From: Pelodera strongyloides
Taxonomy: Eukaryota; Nematoda; Chromadorea; Rhabditida; Rhabditidae
Length of the DNA: 64,000 nt
NCBI GenBank assembly: GCA_036852015.1
Contig: JAANDG010000016.1
Location: forward strand, 372,001-436,000
Direction: 5' to 3'
A program made the position numbers and the translations under genes. Positions 34,101 to 42,486 of the stretch are shown here, piece by piece. Under the pieces are notes generated by a model, which saw only the letters and a program-made list of their open reading frames with translations, had not been told where the DNA came from and did no database searches. How positions within the stretch are numbered: the stretch's first letter is position 1; each line of letters starts with the position of its first letter.

Positions 34101-35782
34101 GAACTAAAAGCTGCGATTGAAGCAATTTCCCAGGGAAGTGTTTTTCTTCTCCTCCAGCTTTTTCCCAACACAATTAATAATAGCCCGTATTCTCGGGTCG
34201 ACGGAAACGTTCCGTTTGGGAAATCCTTTGTATGCAAATTTCTCGACTATCTAGACTAGCTGGAGGAAAAATTTGCATACGAATGAGCTCCCAAACGGAA
34301 CTTTCCCGTCGACCCGAAAATACGGGCTAATGTGTGATGTGTGCTTCGAAAAAAAAAACACAGTTCGAAAATTTTAGTTGCTAAAATGTGTCTTGTGGTT
34401 CTTGTGGTCCCACTTTGTGGTTTATATTTTTGGAAGAAATATTTTTTCTGTGCTTTATGGAAGTTTCATCCGGAGACGTTCCAATTATGCTATCACAAAA
34501 AAAAATCAGTGGTCAAAGGGAACGAGGTAGAAAGGCGAGCATTCGATAAAAAAGGCGTCCGTGTTTGCATTGGATAATACGCCTAATATGAGTAGCAACA
34601 CACAGGAAAAATTCCCAGTTTCTCGCAGCAGTATCGTGCTCAGAAGGTTTTGTTACCTCACAGTTATATAATACTAGCGCTCCGTAGCCGAGAGAATGCA
34701 ATGTATTCTATCAGTCTATCACTCTCTTTATAAATAGTTGAGTAACTAACTCTCTAGTCCTATAAGCCGGACCTGTTGTTTATAAATGTGAGGTCTCAAA
34801 ACATTGTAAGTATGCCCCGTCAGGGGAAGCCTCTGTATTATGATTCCATGATCATGGTTACCATGTAATGGAAGTTTCTGGTGAAACAATATCGTTGTGG
34901 GGATATTATACGAGTTCGTTTTCCGTTCTGAAATTCTAATATTCAGTCGAGTAAACGACGATGTCGAGGCTTATAATTTGTGCCTATCGAATTTATTTTC
35001 ATCACCTCAATATATGTATCTCAAAATATATAATTTTCAGATGTGTTCCAATCAAAACCCCGTGTTTCTGCGAATCCATACTTCATGTGACTACGTGACG
35101 AATGCAATGAACAAAGGGATTTTTAAATGGAAGAGCAATGGTAAATGGAAAATAAGAAGCTTTGCCAAAAACATGTTACCGTGAAATAGATTAAAGGGAC
35201 GCAAACACTCCAAAGCAAAGTTTTTCGCGAAGTTGGTTGCGTGTCACTCAGCAACAAACCGCCCGAAATTTTAGCCCTTGTTGTACTTGTTTCCTAATTG
35301 TAAGCTCAATGTGCACAGTTCAGAGATTAGGAAAGATGCAGAAAGACGGGAAAATTTTACGCGATTCAACAGGTTTACGTTACCCGACATTTCAAATAGT
35401 CCGTTTGAACGAAAATTCGAATTGTCGTTGTTGACGTATGTACACAGTTAATTGTATAGGCTGGAAGAAGAAAGATGGGAATCCGGTTCAAAATCGGGAT
35501 CTAATCGAAGAATTGCATGAAGCGCGTCGTACCAAAGGAATTGTAGGTGTTTTGCGTTCACAAATCCAACCACCATATTCATGTGTGTCAAAATTTATTG
35601 GTCTAATTTAGTAATTTTTTGTGTGAATGCACAGCGTTTGCACACGTCTGGCTGGAGTACCTACTGAAGATAGGTTGATAAAAATAAATGCAATAAATAT
35701 TTCATTTCAGATTTTCTTCCATTTGGAACCCAAAGACAATGCAGACATAGAGAAAGCACGAAACGTACCAATTAAAAACTAA
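10093..35782 (+). CDS. Five-domain RNase H-like protein, 24 exons, about 816 aa
   Basis: Proposed exons: 10093-10148, 10675-10744, 10961-11077, 11171-11279, 12333-12562, 12647-12708, 13969-14041, 14235-14378, 18203-18415, 18972-19057, 22128-22194, 23034-23183, 23451-23547, 23635-23714, 27016-27138, 27276-27401, 27827-style exon at 29827-29923, 30864-30943, 31768-31820, 33391-33445, 34026-34133, 35041-35140, 35460-35542, 35711-35782. They sum to 2451 nt in one frame ending in TAA. Each domain repeats the RNase H1 core order: strand 1, a WG-containing strand ending in RAEL-A-AIE, the TDS/TDC strand, a GW...NVDLLEKL helix and a VVF strand with a terminal helix. Every inter-domain junction joins in phase 2. 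Domain 3 alone has all four acidic catalytic positions. Weak points: a GC donor at 14042, a GG instead of GT donor at 34134, and a possible stop at 12710-12712 if the donor at 12709 is not used. It could instead be two or more adjacent genes; transcripts would decide. Confidence 0.6.
13060..13826. repeat. Remnants of two MITE-A copies
   Basis: 13060-13150 and 13500-13826 match the GGTCAGGCCCATTT...CCCCTATTTTTGATGATTCCATC family described at 20863. The right-hand unit keeps both arms, ending in CCTAACCCTTTAA. Both lie in the intron between domains 1 and 2. Confidence 0.55.
14645..14905 (+). mobile_element. tRNA-derived SINE-like repeat, copy 1
   Basis: The head has an A-box-like TGGCGAAGTGCC and a perfect B-box GGTTCGACTCC about 50 bp apart, as in tRNA promoters. 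A non-tRNA body follows (CATTCTCATTAGAGTACATTGGTA..., GGTGCTCAATCGC) that is shared with 30130-30375. This head-plus-body arrangement is typical of tRNA-derived SINEs, which are transcribed by RNA polymerase III and mobilised by LINEs. Confidence 0.65.
15624..15783. repeat. Near-perfect 160-bp palindrome (foldback element)
   Basis: Two arms of about 65-70 bp beginning AAAGCGAAATGCTAGCCCC are almost exact reverse complements around a short centre (CGATCGTCCACGGCAATCG). The left arm has a small extra block (ATGTATCCT). Terminal bases resemble those of the AAAGCGAAATACCGGCCG family, suggesting a related non-autonomous DNA transposon. Confidence 0.75.
16068..16175. repeat. (TA)n microsatellite
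   Basis: About 100 bp of nearly pure TA, broken by a few GATA units, inside a degenerate MITE-like element that begins near 16029 (GGGTCGCAGTCACTC). A shorter TA tract lies at 14199-14217. Confidence 0.8.
16383..16487. repeat. 105-bp direct repeat, left copy
   Basis: Identical over 105 bp to 17411-17515. The pair brackets the reverse transcriptase fragment. Much of the repeat is sequence of a MITE arm also found elsewhere (TTTCTTTCTCTGGGTTAAAT; compare 25848-25870), which argues that it is host target DNA duplicated on insertion rather than an element terminus. Confidence 0.75.
16488..17410 (-). mobile_element. 5'-truncated reverse transcriptase element, Penelope-like type (tentative)
   Basis: An insertion of 923 bp between 105-bp direct repeats. 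On the minus strand it holds the 3' part of a reverse transcriptase frame (16879-17433), with the palm motif RYMDDILLL and then FLDLYLSKHDKWIINLYNKTD, NRFPIYDTKLCISIKHN and a basic tail. Upstream palm motifs are missing, so the copy is truncated at its 5' end. The FLDL...LY-K-TDD pattern after YxDD is characteristic of Penelope-like and related reverse transcriptases common in invertebrates; clade assignment is tentative. Downstream of the stop is a hammerhead-like sequence at 16593-16664. Hammerhead ribozymes are known companions of Penelope-like elements, which supports the assignment. Confidence 0.6.
16593..16664 (-). ncRNA. Hammerhead ribozyme-like sequence in permuted strand order
   Basis: Read on the minus strand: helix I strand TGTCGTA (16658-16652), core CTGACGA (16651-16645), helix II strand GACCCC (16644-16639), a spacer, then CCTCGT with cleavage triplet GTC (16621-16615), helix I partner TACGACA (16614-16608), helix II partner GGGGTC (16607-16602), core GAAA (16601-16598) and helix III partner ACGAGG (16598-16593). 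All conserved hammerhead core bases and three perfectly complementary helices (7, 6 and 6 bp) are present with no extra bases between helix and core. However, the segments occur in the order A-C-B rather than A-B-C. The first segment also sits in the loop of its own 8-bp hairpin (TCAGGGTG/CACCCTGA, 16631-16664). Activity would need loop-loop pairing, a dimer or a tandem transcript. Confidence 0.5.
17411..17515. repeat. 105-bp direct repeat, right copy
   Basis: Exact duplicate of 16383-16487. After it the interrupted MITE arm continues (ATTGAAGTAAAAAGACGAATTT...GCGACCCTTTAAAG to about 17575). Confidence 0.75.
17790..18112. repeat. CCCCGATTTCGCCCCGATCA inverted-repeat cluster
   Basis: Blocks of CCCCGATTTCGCCCCGAT recur at about 17793, 17846 and 18047, with reverse complements at 17880-17907 and 18087-18112. 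They form two strong hairpins, each with the loop motif AAGTCCCTCAA or similar. GC-rich against the AT-rich background; non-coding foldback elements. Confidence 0.65.
19196..20160. repeat. Repeat-rich intron segment (two families)
   Basis: 19196-19870 resembles the 7294-7672 element, with shared blocks such as CATTCTATTAATACAGCTTAA and CTACATATTCCCTTTAA. From about 19925 a different unit begins with TATTATATAAAGGAGAAGAGTTTAC and ends GCCTCAGGCGGCGATAGCCGCC. Copies of this second unit are at 22632-22853, 40985-41222 and 53633-54375 (interrupted), and its start recurs at 63098. Confidence 0.55.
20332..20509. repeat. MITE-like element, AAAGCGAAATACCGGCCG family
   Basis: Terminal inverted repeats AAAGCGAAATACCGGCCG and its complement (with one change) enclose about 140 bp. 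The element lies within the long intron between domains 2 and 3. Family members are listed at 8703. Confidence 0.75.
20863..21274. repeat. MITE-A (AAAGGGTCAGGCCCATTTCA), reference copy
   Basis: About 410 bp with inverted arms of over 150 bp starting AAAGGGTCAGGCCCATTTCA, running through GATGATTCCATCTGATTCTCC, ATATAGTAGGATACGATATT-like sequence and TACCCAACTATC, and closing on the complement. Further copies: 28150-28455 with 29541-29585 (interrupted), 31054-31368, 32251-32664, 40208-40623 and 43695-44114, plus remnants at 13060-13826. Non-autonomous; no transposase frame seen. Confidence 0.85.
21273..21679. repeat. MITE-B (AAAGGGATAGGTTCACCTCG), copy 1
   Basis: Long inverted arms begin AAAGGGATAGGTTCACCTCG and share a GGTCAAAATGCGAAAATTGC block and an ACAATTGGAGTACCGCAGCC block. 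The second copy is at 25966-26446. It abuts MITE-A directly, sharing or adjoining the TTAA junction. Confidence 0.8.
21752..22035. repeat. MITE-C (ATGGGGTCTCGATGTATGGC type)
   Basis: Arms ATGGGGTGTCGATGTATGGC...TTGCTTCCAAGTAT and the complement near the right end. A cleaner copy is at 38415-38706; diverged relatives with GGCACTACACGAGA and CGGTAGCCACGGGACCA blocks are near 33066-33135, 44480-44597 and 47262-47535. Located immediately upstream of the first exon of domain 3. Confidence 0.65.
22315..22366. repeat. (GGGTCT)n microsatellite
   Basis: Tandem GGGTCT units with minor variants in the intron after the TDG exon of domain 3. A CT-rich tract (CTCTCTCT) follows at 22564-22620. Confidence 0.85.
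22632..22853. repeat. TATTATAGGAGAAGAGTTTAC repeat unit
   Basis: Starts CTTATTATAGGAGAAGAGTT and ends GCCTCAGGCGGCGATAGCCG, matching the unit at 19925-20160. Internal block TTACGTTGCAAACA... is shared with the copies at 40985 and 53633. Confidence 0.6.
24545..25965. repeat. Adjacent CAGTCACTTCAAATTC-family foldback elements
   Basis: 24545-24962 starts AAAGGAAGGCAGTCACTTCA and closes on AGTGACTGCGATC. A second, larger element starts at about 24960 with CGCAGTCACTTCAATTTCGC and closes near 25958 with GAAGTGACTGCGATCC. Related copies: about 20510-20862, 36234-36300 and 44597-44822. The second one appears to hold unrelated inserted DNA (about 25100-25840) in which I recognise nothing. Confidence 0.5.
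25966..26446. repeat. MITE-B, copy 2
   Basis: Matches 21273-21679, with longer near-perfect arms closing on GGTGAACCTATCCCTTTAA. It lies in the intron before exon 27016. Confidence 0.8.
26790..26968. repeat. MITE-like element, ACCGGCCGG family
   Basis: Arms AAGTGAAATACCGGCCGGC and the complement (AAAACCGGCCCGTATTTTGC) as in the 20332 element. It ends about 50 bp upstream of exon 27016. Confidence 0.7.
27700..28154. repeat. MITE-like foldback element, AAAGGGAGAGGCCCACGAG family
   Basis: Long inverted arms as at 9690-9900, here with a larger centre. It lies in an intron of domain 4 and abuts the MITE-A copy starting near 28150. Confidence 0.7.
29006..29219. repeat. 214-bp direct repeat, unit 1
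   Basis: Identical to 29306-29519 with a spacing of exactly 300 bp. Each unit contains a tRNA-like sequence on the minus strand. Confidence 0.8.
29058..29126 (-). tRNA. tRNA-like gene or pseudogene, unit 1
   Basis: Read on the minus strand: a 5' acceptor arm (GGCGTG pairing with CACGCC), D-arm start TAGCTCAACCGGTGAG, anticodon stem CTTGC/GCAAG with loop TAGCCAT, B-box GGTTCGAATCT and a downstream TTTTT run that could end polymerase III transcription. The anticodon read at the usual place would be GCC (Gly), but base 33 is A instead of U and the T-stem is imperfect. A tRNA pseudogene or tRNA-derived repeat is likelier than a functional tRNA. Confidence 0.45.
29306..29519. repeat. 214-bp direct repeat, unit 2
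   Basis: Exact duplicate of 29006-29219. The sequence between the units contains its own CCCGGTTCGG block. Confidence 0.8.
29358..29426 (-). tRNA. tRNA-like gene or pseudogene, unit 2
   Basis: Same sequence and caveats as the tRNA-like element at 29058-29126; identical because the whole 214-bp unit is duplicated. Confidence 0.4.
30130..30375 (+). mobile_element. tRNA-derived SINE-like repeat, copy 2
   Basis: Shares with 14645-14905 the order CAGGTGCCTAA head, GGTTCAGTTCC degenerate B-box, TCTCATTAGAGTACATTGGTA body, AAAAGGTGCTCAA and GCAGGCTGGACC tail. The A-box is more degenerate than in copy 1. Confidence 0.6.
30377..30833. repeat. Foldback element with GGGACGGGCCCATCAAAATAA ends
   Basis: Arms start AAAGGGACGGGCCCATCAAA and return as TTTTGATGGGCCCATC. 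Internally the left and right halves mirror each other (CGGCTAGACTTTATCCCGCT, CCGTAGGCACAAAACAATTG). It ends just before exon 30864. Confidence 0.75.
31054..31368. repeat. MITE-A copy, shortened
   Basis: Arms as in the reference copy at 20863 (GGGTCAGGCCCATTTCACG and GAAATGGGCCCGAC), with a shorter centre. Confidence 0.75.
32251..32763. repeat. MITE-A copy followed by a small perfect hairpin
   Basis: 32251-32664 is a MITE-A element (AAAGGGTCAGGCCCATTTCA to GGGCCTCACCCTTTAA). Directly after it, 32711-32763 holds a hairpin with 22-bp perfect arms (CTTCCACGGTAGGGTGCAC and its complement) around a 9-base loop. Confidence 0.75.
34134..34139 (+). other. Apparent mutated splice donor (GGAAGT)
   Basis: The reading frame and family exon length place the exon end at 34133, where CAG is followed by GGAAGT. 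The consensus would be GTAAGT. The next GT at 34138 would shift the frame into an early stop in the following exon. Either this allele is mis-spliced, the base is a sequence error, or a non-canonical donor is used. Confidence 0.5.
34182..34328. repeat. Foldback element with CCCGTATTCTCGGGTCGACG arms
   Basis: Two arms of about 60 bp (left GCCCGTATTCTCGGGTCGAC..., right GTCGACCCGAAAATACGGGC) with matching internal CCGTTTGGGA and TTTGTATGCAAATTT blocks. It lies 45 bp beyond the defective donor at 34134. Confidence 0.75.
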
Positions 35783-37919
35783 GAATCCTTCAGTAAGGGG
35801 TTTACCTCCTTTCTGCACCTTCAATTCTTCTGGGTGAAAATGGGGGGGGGGGGGTGGTTAAAAAATTGGAATATAAAAGTTCTCCATCCTCACGGAGACA
35901 TGACTCATTGCTTTTCATATCTGTCAAATAGAGTAAATGTGTATCCACGATGGGCAATTGTTTTGGAGTTTTAGTCGTTTGGCTAATTGCTCACTTTTCA
36001 TTTATGTATTTTCGCCTGGGTCCGGTGCTGATGAATTGTAACATTTGCCTTACCGGGAAATTCCTCAAGGTGGAACTGATGAAGAATAGAAGAACAATAA
36101 TTGTCTGGTTACCTAATATCTCAGTGGGGAGAGGGATTAAGTACTAACTTTTATAGTCTAAATTTTATTAACCACTTTAGGAAATGAAGAAACACTAAAA
36201 ATAGAGACTATTTCTAGTGACCCCATCTCCCTTTAAAGGAAGGCAGTCACTTCAAATTCGCCTTTTACTTTGTGTATGATTGAATAGAGGAAAGAACTGA
36301 AAAAAACCTTCACCCAGAAGAATCGCGATGTGTGAGAGTTAGGATTGATTTGGGTGATAGCAATTCTGGGAGGGTTTATCATACAACATTTTTCATACGA
36401 CGTTGTGCAATGAACAGCTACGTAACTTCTGTAGCACTTAAAGGGATGGGTTCCCCGACCGGATACCCTGAGTTAGAATTCAAATTATTTGGTTTCGGTA
36501 AAGTATTTTCTCTATTCTTGCCTAGATACAATTTTTGGTCACCACCCATATACCAAACACTCACATCTGAAGGATGAATATGTCGCCCCGCCGCGATGTT
36601 TTCGTTGTTCAATTTTATGTTATTTGTTAGTGTGCATTTTGCAGTAACTAGATGCTCTGTTTAATCGAATATGGTGATTATTTAACTAACAATTAGTGGA
36701 TTCTGCTTGTAGATGTCTATATTAATAGTTTATTTCGATCGTCGAATTAGTGTAACACATCATTCAAACCTTATCAAAGGATCGAGCCCACTGCAAACAA
36801 TCTTTGTGCTGATTGTGAGAAACAAGAGGATTTCTAAGAAAACCAGCCGCACTTTATAACATACAAAACTTGCGAAACAACCTTATGAACTACACTTCAG
36901 TAGTTACACGTAGTGGACCCGACCTTCTAAAAAAATCTAACAGCGCCTCTGTTCTTTTCTCTTTGTTTCCTCATTATGTAACTATTAGATATCTCGCTTG
37001 TTTTGTGTTGCTATTAGCGTAATCGAAATCGTTGACCCAGAATAACGTCGCAAACACTTTAAAATATCGCTTACAATTATTGATTTATTGATTTTTTTTC
37101 TCGTAATTTTACCTATTTTTTCTCCATTTTGTTTTGAAATTTTCCTGATCAATTTCTTTCGAACTTCATTTCTTTAGAACAGCACCTCTATGAAAAACGT
37201 CTCTTAATTATCGAGCAACAACAACTAATAAAATTATTTTAATTATACCTCGTTTATGTTCGACAGACACGTACAACATAAAGCATGTATCGCAGTATCG
37301 CTTTAATATGCACGCTCTTCACAGCACAAGTATTTTGGTACACATGCTCTGACGAAAACCGAATGGCAAGCGTGGTGCATAATTTTTTTTCCACTAAACA
37401 TATACATGAAGGGTAACAACGAATACCACTTGTATTATTTCTGCGGAAATATAGAGCCAGAGAAAAATAAAAGTGTGGTTACGTACGATAGTCGGAGACA
37501 GAGGAGCGCGCATTTTTTTACTATTTACAATGTTCTCAAATATACAATTCTTTGGCGAGAGTTAATATGAACGACTAAAATGTGGTTGCGATTCTAAATA
37601 TTACAAAGCGGCATTGTAACGTCATCAACACATCATTTTCGAGATTTGATGTGAATTGCGAAAACGCTGGAACGTTATTTCGTCTTAACAATTGCTGGAC
37701 GTTAAAATTACTTATTTGGAGGGATTTGCCTACCGCACTACCACACGATTCGGACATGTACTACTTACCATTACTCAACTAGTATTTGAAATTATTAGGA
37801 TCAAATTGACTAGAGCTCGGTACGAGCCTCGTGTAACGTTTTACTTGGGCATTCGCGCGCAAATATTATCAGCCCAAGTCGACTGTGCCCATTTGTATCG
37901 TTAATCTTGAGCTACAACA

Positions 37920-38140
37920 ACGAGAAAATTGGCGTCCAAGCGGCAACGTCACGGCGTGCAGGCGGGTATGAAAAAAAGTGTCACGCCGTTGGGTTATGTC
38001 TTGCAGGGTTGCACGCCGTACCTACGCGGCTTGCACGCCGTGACGTGGCCTCCTGCACGTCACCATGTTGCCAAATGCACACTGCACGCCATAGTCACGC
38101 GGCTTGCACGCCAAGTTTCGGCAATGATGAAGTTAGCACG
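37920..38140. repeat. GC-rich block with repeated CTTGCACGCC
   Basis: GCACGCC or its variant GTCACGCC occurs about eight times in 220 bp, with CGGCTTGCACGCC at about 38027 and 38099. Composition contrasts with the AT-rich flanks. No coding signal I can defend. Confidence 0.5.
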
Positions 38141-38414
38141 TCGACTTATTTTTGCGGTCGTCGATGCTGGAGCAGAAACATTTGTCAGTGTGAGACCTAT
38201 ACGCGTCTGACATCACATTTGCATCTCATAGATTGGAAATTATTAGGTTCAAACTGAATATAACCCAGAAAGTTGGGCTTGGATTCTTGGTAATAAAACA
38301 CGTAATAAGATCTTATTTTATGGGAATGTGCTACTTTCCTCAGCAAGCACATTACATGTATGCGGTATGTATTTGTTATGATTTCTCTTCCCATTTTCAA
38401 TATGAAAGGTCTAT

Positions 38415-38706
38415 TATGGGGTCTCGATGTATGGCAAAAATTGCCGGATTTTGCTTCCAAGTATGGCTTTAATTACCGTAGATTGGCACTACACGAGAAC
38501 AACTACAGACCGCCAAAAAATGGTCCCGCGGCGTTCGCCACAGGACTATTTTTTTGGGAGCATGCATAAACTGTGCATTTTCGCCTCCTCTAGTATTATC
38601 AATGGTGCATTTTCTAACTTTCAAAGGTGTATGCAAAATCGTACACGAGTTGCAATTTGATACTTGGAAGCAAAATGCGCTGTTTTTGCCATACATCGAG
38701 ACCCCA
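38415..38706. repeat. MITE-C, well preserved copy
   Basis: Terminal inverted repeats of about 48 bp: ATGGGGTCTCGATGTATGGC... at the left and ...GCCATACATCGAGACCCCAT at the right, with internal TTGCTTCCAAGTAT/ATACTTGGAAGCAA and GGCACTACACGAGA blocks. Confidence 0.8.
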
Positions 38707-39640
38707 TTAGATATTAGATATTTCATAACCATAATATAAATGCCATATTTGCATGGTGAAATATCCAATAATATAAATTAGGTGTTTCATAATCAAAATG
38801 TGACCTTTCTTTGCACACTTTCTCATGACGCTTCAGTGTACATAAACAACTCTCTATTAGTTTATGACTCATTCAAAACGCTCCAGAATGTTACAATGAA
38901 TGTTACACTCAGAAAAGGAGCACTGAAGCCACAAACTGTAAAGTATCATCCCAAACCGAGTTGCCTCCAACAGTGCTACTTTACTGTACTGTACACTAAT
39001 TTATTAAAGGAGGAGGCTCATAAGAATTAAGTATTAAAATATTTTCCTTTTATCGAAACACATGATGGTATTAATTTCCGAAAAAAAAACATATTTTGCA
39101 AAGCAAAACCTTCTAATTGGAAGGAGTAAACCAATATAAAACTTTGAATTCTATCAACATTGTAGGAGATAGCTGATTTCCATAGCTTTGAAATTTACAT
39201 TGCATACGGTAGATTTTTATTTGACTTTAAGTTCTTTAGATTAATTAATTCCTTCAAACAAAACTGTTGCAGCTTCAAACGTTTGGAACAATAAACCTTC
39301 GATGAAAGAAAAGAAATAGAGGGCCTATTTTTCGTGAGCCTCCTCCTTCAAACACGTGAAGGCGCCTTTCTTTCTTTATCTATGCATTTGAAATTTATAG
39401 ATAATGAAAACTTGAACACTTTCTGTCGCTTCTCGCACACATTATTTTTCCGTTTTGAACATTATCAAATGTTTTCCCAGTTCATCTGTGTTGTTTTTCT
39501 TCATAAACAAGTTCCATCACACTTTGTTTGCTTATTAGTTGTACCTCTATATTGCCTTATATGTGAACTATATTGCCTTACATGTAAATGAAACTAGGCA
39601 AACTAATTTTTACAGGTTCTAATCTTTGTATATGACTTTG

Positions 39641-39649
39641 CAGCATGTG
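39641..39649 (+). promoter_or_regulatory. Acceptor and 5-base coding microexon of the first two-domain gene
   Basis: CTTTGCAG, one base, then ATGTG and a GTGAGT donor. The exon between acceptor and donor would be only six bases, and splicing completes TG|T. The same layout at 46121-46136 supports it. This fits spliced-leader addition directly before the ATG. Confidence 0.55.
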
Positions 39650-40207
39650 GTGAGTCAATTCAAGTTTTGAATATTATTTTAATTCATTCTTCTGTAGGTT
39701 GAGAAGTATTTTATTTCAAGTAAATACAGTAGAATGTTAATTATTTGAAGCATTACGTAAGATTTTACTTCAGTAAAAACGAGTTCGTCGATGTGTATGC
39801 TTTTGGAGCGTGTAAGAAATCGGATAATGGAAAAGTTGGAGAAATTGGCATTGTAAGTTTTAAAGCGACATGATACGTGGTTTTATTTCCACATATGTTT
39901 CCAGAGAGTTGATTGCATAGAATGTCTAGAAGGGAAATTAAATTCCAGCCTCAAGTATAGCGTATAGCTGTTAAACTAGTTCACTGACGAGGTGGCACAC
40001 CTGCTACATGTACATCTTTTGAAAACAAAAATTAGTTTAAAACCATTTTATATAAATTACTATCTGTCAGGCTGGTTGGGGTGTGTACTGGGGTGTAAAA
40101 CACCCAGATAACGATAACGGACCTGTGTGGGGAAAACCCTCAGCTTATCGAGGATCTTATATTGCTGCGCTAAACGCTATGGAAACGGTTTGTTCGATTT
40201 TTTTCTC

Positions 40208-40623
40208 AAAGGGTCAGGCCCATTTCAAATTACCCCTATTTTTGATGATTCCATCGGATTCTCCGTTTCAAATATAGTAAGCTGATTTTTTTTTCCAATT
40301 TTCAGTCGCAATATTCACGCAGTTTTCAGCAATTTACCATGGCCAGTCATACACAAGAATCAATCGCAGTTGTCACGCCCATTTGCGCTGATTGGCCAAA
40401 ATCGCAATTGCCACGCCCAATAGAGCATATTGCCCAATTAGCGCCGAGGGGCGTGACAACAGCGATAAATAGTTGGGTATGACTGGCCATGGTAAATTGC
40501 TGCATACTGCGTGAATTTTGCGCTTGAAAATTAGAAAAATATCGTATCCTACTATATTTGACACGGAGAATCAGATGGAATCATCAAAAACAGGGGTCAT
40601 TTGAAATGGGCCCGACCCTTTAA
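40208..40623. repeat. MITE-A copy in an intron of the 39645 gene
   Basis: Arms as in the reference copy; it lies between exons 40071-40187 and 40691-40787. The paralogous intron at 46689-46771 is only 83 bp and lacks it, so insertion came after the gene duplication. Confidence 0.85.
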
Positions 40624-40984
40624 TAATTCGTTTTTTTTTTCTCGCACTTTTATAAACAAAAAGTTACCATCCTACCACTTTCAAATTCAGGCCAAGAAAC
40701 GTGGAATCAAACTTCTGCGTATTCACACTGATTGTCGTATCTTGGTCAAATCTTTGGACGATTGGATATGGAACTGGAAGGGAAATGGTAGCTGTTCTTA
40801 TTTAAACACTTTCTCCCTCTCCGCTCTCTTCCGTTATCGCGATTTCCTCTAACCACTCACTGATTGTGAGGAAACGCAGCGGTTACGTCAACAACCCTGG
40901 CGCTTGGCGTGCCCCCCGCGCACGATTGGCGCCGCTTCTTCTGCCGCGTTGTCTCCTCTCTCCCTCTCTCCCTTTCATTGTTAA

Positions 40985-41222
40985 TCTTATTATATAAAGG
41001 AGAAGAGTTTGTCACGGTCTCTGCAACGAAATCCGCCATTTGACAGGAATTTGGCATGAGTAGTTCAACTTTTCGCAACTCCAAAATAAGAAAAATTATT
41101 CTTATTAACTGTAGATAATACGTTTCAAACAAGTATGCCCATTTTTACGTGAGGCTTTGAAGTATCGCCTGCATAAAATAAAATAAAGTATTGGAAAGAA
41201 ACCTCGGGCGGCGATAGCCTAT
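40985..41222. repeat. TATTATATAAAGGAGAAGAGTTT repeat unit
   Basis: Starts CTTATTATATAAAGGAGAAG and ends CCTCGGGCGGCGATAGCC. Internal blocks (TTTTCGCAACTCCAAAATAA, GATAATACGTTTC) match the interrupted copy at 53633-54375. Absent from the corresponding intron of the 46132 paralogue. Confidence 0.65.
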
Positions 41223-42486
41223 AAGTTATTCCCCTATATACATAAAGTTCACTTTTAGGATGGCTTACAGTTGATGGGAATCCAGTGAAGAACCTCGACT
41301 TACTCAGACAATTGGACACATTGAGAGACAGTTTCAAAGTGGGTAGTAGTGTATTTGTTAATTATCCTCAGAAGCAGTATAAAGAATAATAATAATAGTA
41401 ATTTATTACGCACAAAGACAGTCAAAAAAAGCAATGTAATGTGCGGCTTGTTTTAGAAGTAAAATAACAAATTTAATTTCAATTTGCAAAGGTCAGTTAT
41501 ATAAAACTACCCTACCAAGAAAATTTTGTAAAAGAGTACCCTCCCTATCCTAGTTTTATTTAGTGCGTTGATTTCAATTTTCTCGACGCAGAGGAACAAC
41601 GTTCAGATGATGCGCAAGAAGCTATATTTCTTGCCGAAGCTGGAAAGACTAGGTATTTCATATATTCACTCGACAATAGCCAATATCTCCAGACCCGTGG
41701 AAGATCTATTATGAGATAACCAATATATTCTTCCAAATTCTATGAAAGTTGCGCTATATCAGGAAATAATTGTATCAGAAATTTTTTTCAGTATTCAAGT
41801 TATAATTGCATCTTCTACACTTCTACCTGCTCATACAATGTTTGCAATAAAATTCAGATTTGACGACTTCACAATTGTCTACACAAGTGGAGCTTTTGAA
41901 AACAACAACTACGACACATCTGTGAGATTTTCAGCTATATTTGGAATTGTGTTTGGCTTAATTAATTTCATCTATTATTATGTTTTCCTCTCTCCAGGCC
42001 GGTTGGGGTGTGTATTGGCCGGAGAGTGATGACCTTGATGCATGTGGTCCAGTGTGGGGAAAACAGACACAAAACCGAGGAGAGCTAATTGCTGCAATTA
42101 AGGCCATGGAAACGGTAAGAATCACTTTTACTCGTACAGCTATTATAACAGTTGCTGAGAGAGATGTATGTGCCCCAACGATCTTTCCTCTGCCTCTGAT
42201 ATAAATTCTAGGCGCAATATCACGAAATCAACAAGCTTTGTATCCGGACTTCATCTCATTATCTGATCACTTCCATGGATAAAATGCTGGAAAGTTGGAA
42301 GGTCACAGGTAAAAAAAGAAGATACTCACACGTTTACTTTGGGTAATTGTAGGCTGAAGCGCTGAAGAGTACATTCAATAAGTTGAGGCTAAAATACAGC
42401 GCATCGTAATTATGGATTATGGCCAAATGCTTCCCTGTAATCAACAAAAATATACGGTTTTATTCATCAATAATTATCCATAAGAG

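Larger units (their letters stand above)
33391..35782 (+). other. RNase H-like domain 5, degenerate, C-terminal
   Basis: Strand 1 is FKNVYIGSKKGK, without the first Asp. The second exon ends QTENRAELKAAIEAIS with the Glu kept. The third reads RIHTSCDYV with Ser at the usual Asp. The helix exon is well conserved (GWKKKDGNPVQNRDLIEEL). The last exon reads IFFHLEPKDNADIEKARN and then stops at 35782. The exon 34026-34133 is followed by GGAAGT rather than GTAAGT, one base from a perfect donor, so this domain may be mis-spliced in the sequenced allele. Confidence 0.65.
35783..39640. other. Interval between five-domain gene and first two-domain gene
   Basis: No exon recognised. Contents: a G12-14 run at 35841; part of a CAGTCACTTCAAATTC element from 36234; AT-rich unrecognised DNA 36600-37900; a GC-rich stretch 37920-38140 in which GCACGCC and CTTGCACGCC recur several times; MITE-C at 38415-38706; and from about 38775 a segment similar to the upstream flank of the 46132 gene. 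A 65-codon frame at 35950-36147 starts with a hydrophobic segment but has no recognisable relatives. Confidence 0.5.
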
